Part shown: in pieces, positions 63,901 through 64,000 of the stretch
Position numbering within the stretch: the stretch's first letter is position 1
How the letters are laid out: each line of letters begins with the position of its first letter
Position numbers and translations under genes: made by a program
The notes under the pieces: model-generated
Database searches by the model: none
The model's input: the letters and a program-made list of their open reading frames with translations, nothing else
What the model was told of the DNA's origin: nothing
NCBI RefSeq assembly: GCF_004208525.1
Contig: NZ_SGIT01000001.1
Coordinates: 1,488,001-1,552,000, forward strand
Direction: 5' to 3'
From: Sphingobacterium corticibacterium
GTDB lineage: Bacteria > Bacteroidota > Bacteroidia > Sphingobacteriales > Sphingobacteriaceae
DNA: 64,000 bases

Positions 63901-64000
63901 TTACACCTTCTTCTTCTTAAACAAATAAATCTTGGATTCATGTCCTTTCAGAAGCCTTTCAATGTTTTTTTGATGGGTGACCAATATCAACGCACAGATG
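63901..64000 (-). CDS. plsY: Glycerol-3-phosphate acyltransferase PlsY, C-terminal end
   Basis: Only the last 32 codons are inside the window. They read ICALILVTHQKNIERLLKGHE and end FKKKKV. The ILVxHxxNIxRLLxGxE pattern is the C-terminus of PlsY, a small inner-membrane protein that acylates glycerol-3-phosphate using acyl-phosphate at the start of phospholipid synthesis. Short fragment, so the call is less firm than the similarity suggests. Confidence 0.8.
   Translation of the reverse strand, partial: ICALILVTHQKNIERLLKGHESKIYLFKKKKV

Noticed and set aside
1..64000. rRNA, tRNA, CRISPR arrays, insertion sequences, integrases or prophage genes
   Set aside because: Scanned on both strands by eye; none found. 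A computed search (tRNAscan, CRISPR finder) would be decisive.

Overview
The window is a dense, chromosomal stretch of a Bacteroidota genome, most likely from the Sphingobacteriaceae (Sphingobacterium/Pedobacter-like; genus not resolved from sequence alone). The signs are Bacteroidota promoters with the -7 element TAnnTTTG, weak or absent Shine-Dalgarno sequences, two tandem Skp/OmpH genes behind bamA, a HEAT/DUF1080 carbohydrate protein, a GlsB/GlsA-type pair, FabV, and a DUF3467 protein. I see no rRNA, tRNA, CRISPR array, insertion sequence or prophage. The base composition looks even, so this reads as core genome plus a few accessory spots.

Layout. 1-391: start of a DUF421 membrane protein, cut by the edge. 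498-5182: a Gfo/Idh/MocA oxidoreductase and a HEAT + double DUF1080 protein, probably 3-keto-glycoside catabolism, divergent from a ROK regulator (5401-6660). 6663-13756: a complete glycerol / glycerol-3-phosphate regulon, with a DeoR-type GlpR divergent from glpD-glpK-glpF-glpQ-glpT. 13834-21179: a conserved 48-residue protein, a cysteine desulfurase and an A-type Fe-S carrier, asnA, fabV, a TetR regulator and an M3 oligopeptidase. 21275-23508: sodium:solute symporter plus DUF485 subunit. 23613-26807: a LytTR two-component system, an LpxL/HtrB-like acyltransferase and two unrecognised small ORFs, all on the minus strand; this is the least explained locus in the window. 27220-30527: metA, a small exported NTF2-like protein, and dnaB. 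30921-40634: ubiE, yqeY, a glycine-lipid-type acyltransferase pair, a CBS protein, nadK, uppS, bamA and two skp genes. 40789-43977: thrS-infC-rpmI-rplT. 44145-50901: queE, a second Gfo/Idh/MocA protein, DUF819, a thioesterase, a GNAT-nitrilase fusion, DUF3467 and an M42 peptidase. 51183-56735: lgt, aroQ, a Wzi/RemB-like barrel, murI, sufS-sufE. 56842-62893: an acyl-ACP desaturase, a MarR regulator, a ferredoxin reductase, a ferredoxin, NDH-2 and a PolX-family protein. 62927-64000: an M48 lipoprotein protease and the end of plsY.

How they work together. The glp block takes up glycerol, glycerophosphodiesters and glycerol-3-phosphate and feeds them to glycolysis. Envelope biogenesis is spread across uppS, bamA, skp, lgt, murI, the acyltransferase pair and plsY. 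Fatty-acid handling (fabV, desaturase, plsY) may share an electron chain with the neighbouring reductase and ferredoxin. The most interesting candidates for follow-up are the small-ORF / acyltransferase / LytTR cassette, the SSB-like C-terminal tip on DnaB, the DnaA-box-like inverted repeat upstream of dnaB, the NWA motif in GlpF and the degenerate polymerase site in PolX. All functions are inferred by reading the sequence; no database search was run.
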